Shown here: piece after piece, positions 5,257 through 5,694 of the stretch
How the letters are laid out: each line of letters begins with the position of its first letter
Numbering within the stretch: the stretch's first letter is position 1
Program-made: the position numbers and the translations under genes
NCBI GenBank assembly: GCA_030635805.1
Contig: DAOVYC010000048.1
Location: forward strand, 1-5,694
Direction of reading: 5' to 3'
Source of the DNA: a bacterium
GTDB lineage: Bacteria; Patescibacteriota; Gracilibacteria; JAUYGZ01; DAOVYC01
Length of the DNA: 5,694 nucleotides
Notes under the pieces: model-generated
Databases searched by the model: none
What the model saw: only the letters and a program-made list of their open reading frames with translations
What the model was told of the DNA's origin: nothing

Positions 5257-5284
5257 TGGATTTATAGCGTTCTTCTGGTAAAAC
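5256..5284 (+). promoter_or_regulatory. Predicted pheT promoter with extended -10
   Basis: TTGGAT (5256-5261), a 17-base spacer and TAAAAC (5279-5284) with a TGn extension (TGG, 5276-5278). Transcription would begin near 5291, just before the ATG-phased repeat array. TGGTAAAA is shared with the hisS promoter. Confidence 0.4.
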
Positions 5285-5296
5285 TATACACGAACA

Positions 5297-5351
5297 ATGT
5301 TTCATGTTCCATATTTTTGCTACATGTTACATGTTATATGTTACATGACTC
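5297..5351 (+). repeat. ATG-phased 7-base array directly before pheT
   Basis: Heptamers beginning ATG or ATA lie at 5297 (ATGTTTC), 5304 (ATGTTCC), 5311 (ATATTTT), then after a 6-base unit at 5324 (ATGTTAC), 5331 (ATGTTAT), 5338 (ATGTTAC) and 5345 (ATGACTC). The real pheT ATG is at 5355. The array places six extra ATG triplets in all three frames of the presumed leader. Those in the pheT frame (5304, 5331) end at the TGA at 5346-5348. Confidence 0.75.
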
Positions 5352-5354
5352 CCC

Positions 5355-5672
5355 ATGAAGATTTCATTCAACTGGCTCAAAGATTATATTACCTTCAAAG
5401 AAGGTATTTCCACCGAAGATCTTATTTGGCGTCTTACCGAAGCTTCAGCCGAAGTAGAGGAGTTGGAAAAAGCCTTCACTTATCAAGCCGAACTTAAAGA
5501 TGCGTGTCAACGGAAAGTTGTTCCGATTCAACTTATCCCTACGGTTACGAAGAAGAAGAGGAAGCTTGCTAAGAAGCCAAGACCAAATAGGAAACTTACT
5601 GAAGCTGAGCAAATTAGGAATGATCTAGTTATTAAACAAAAACTTATAGATAGACTCTTGGAGAAGAAATAA
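5355..5672 (+). CDS. pheT: PheT N-terminus joined to an unrelated basic tail (chimeric or interrupted gene)
   Basis: Residues 1 to about 41 (MKISFNWLKDYITF...TEASAEVEELEKA) are the typical start of the phenylalanyl-tRNA synthetase beta subunit, a roughly 700-800-residue partner of PheS in the (alpha-beta)2 synthetase. After about residue 41 (near base 5475-5485) the expected VVVGKV...HPNAD tRNA-binding-like domain is absent. Instead comes a lysine/arginine-rich stretch (KKKRKLAKKPRPNRK at 66-80) and a charged helix ending in LLEKK and TAA. I do not recognise the tail. Neither other forward frame resumes PheT, so a simple frameshift does not explain it. The tail uses AAG and AGG codons in a run unlike the nearby genes. 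It may be the end of another gene joined by assembly error, or DNA inserted into pheT. As it stands the product cannot be a working PheT. Confidence 0.7.
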   Translation: MKISFNWLKDYITFKEGISTEDLIWRLTEASAEVEELEKAFTYQAELKDACQRKVVPIQLIPTVTKKKRKLAKKPRPNRKLTEAEQIRNDLVIKQKLIDRLLEKK

Positions 5673-5694
5673 TGACAAATAGAGCATTCGCTTC
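5672..5694 (+). CDS. Start of a possible downstream ORF, cut by the window edge
   Basis: An ATG at 5672 overlaps the preceding TAA stop by one base (TAATG) and opens seven codons, MTNRAFA, before the window ends. Such overlap usually indicates translational coupling of two genes in one operon, which would fit the basic tail being the 3' end of a native gene upstream of this one. It is too short to identify. Confidence 0.3.

Noticed and set aside
5297..5497. 66-codon ORF starting in the ATG array before pheT
   Set aside because: It is out of frame with the recognisable PheT N-terminus and starts only because the repeat supplies ATGs.
5470..5560. Frameshift or programmed slippage in pheT
   Set aside because: Translating the other two forward frames after the junction gives no PheT-like sequence, so a frameshift alone cannot restore the gene.

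Overview
This 5.7-kb window is a compact, gene-dense bacterial segment carrying only core housekeeping genes. Small genes, short spacers, frequent strand switching, no visible Shine-Dalgarno sequence at any start, and very repeat-rich intergenic DNA suggest an uncultivated, reduced-genome bacterium of the Patescibacteria/CPR type. That is an inference from style, not from a marker gene. Full-length genes without internal TGA argue against the TGA-to-glycine code used by some CPR lineages.

Layout: the 5' end of der (ribosome-assembly GTPase) leaves the window on the minus strand. It diverges from yggS (PLP-binding homeostasis protein), and the two predicted promoters overlap. A small membrane-anchored hypothetical gene follows yggS and overlaps the end of the convergent maf gene (nucleotide pyrophosphatase) by 12 bases. 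maf diverges from rluD (23S rRNA pseudouridine synthase), which is followed by a terminator-like hairpin and hisS (histidyl-tRNA synthetase). hisS converges on a divergent thymidylate kinase-like gene, with a 108-base structured repeat filling the gap. The last gene begins as pheT (PheRS beta subunit), but after about 41 codons it continues into an unrelated basic sequence. That ORF stops 22 bases before the window edge and overlaps another ATG by one base.

The genes do not form one pathway. They share themes of translation (hisS, pheT), ribosome biogenesis and modification (der, rluD), and nucleotide or cofactor hygiene (tmk, maf, yggS). Most appear to have their own promoter: TTGnnn, a 16-18 bp spacer, and a TAAAAT/TATAAT-like -10 placed close to the start codon.

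The main non-coding signals are: (1) degenerate 7-base tandem arrays, with a different consensus at each site, in almost every gap upstream of a gene; (2) palindromic elements sharing GTAG(A/G)GACG ends, one inside the yggS coding sequence and one across the rluD stop codon; (3) a composite palindrome exactly filling the hisS/tmk gap; and (4) the abrupt pheT junction, which may be an assembly chimera or a real insertion.
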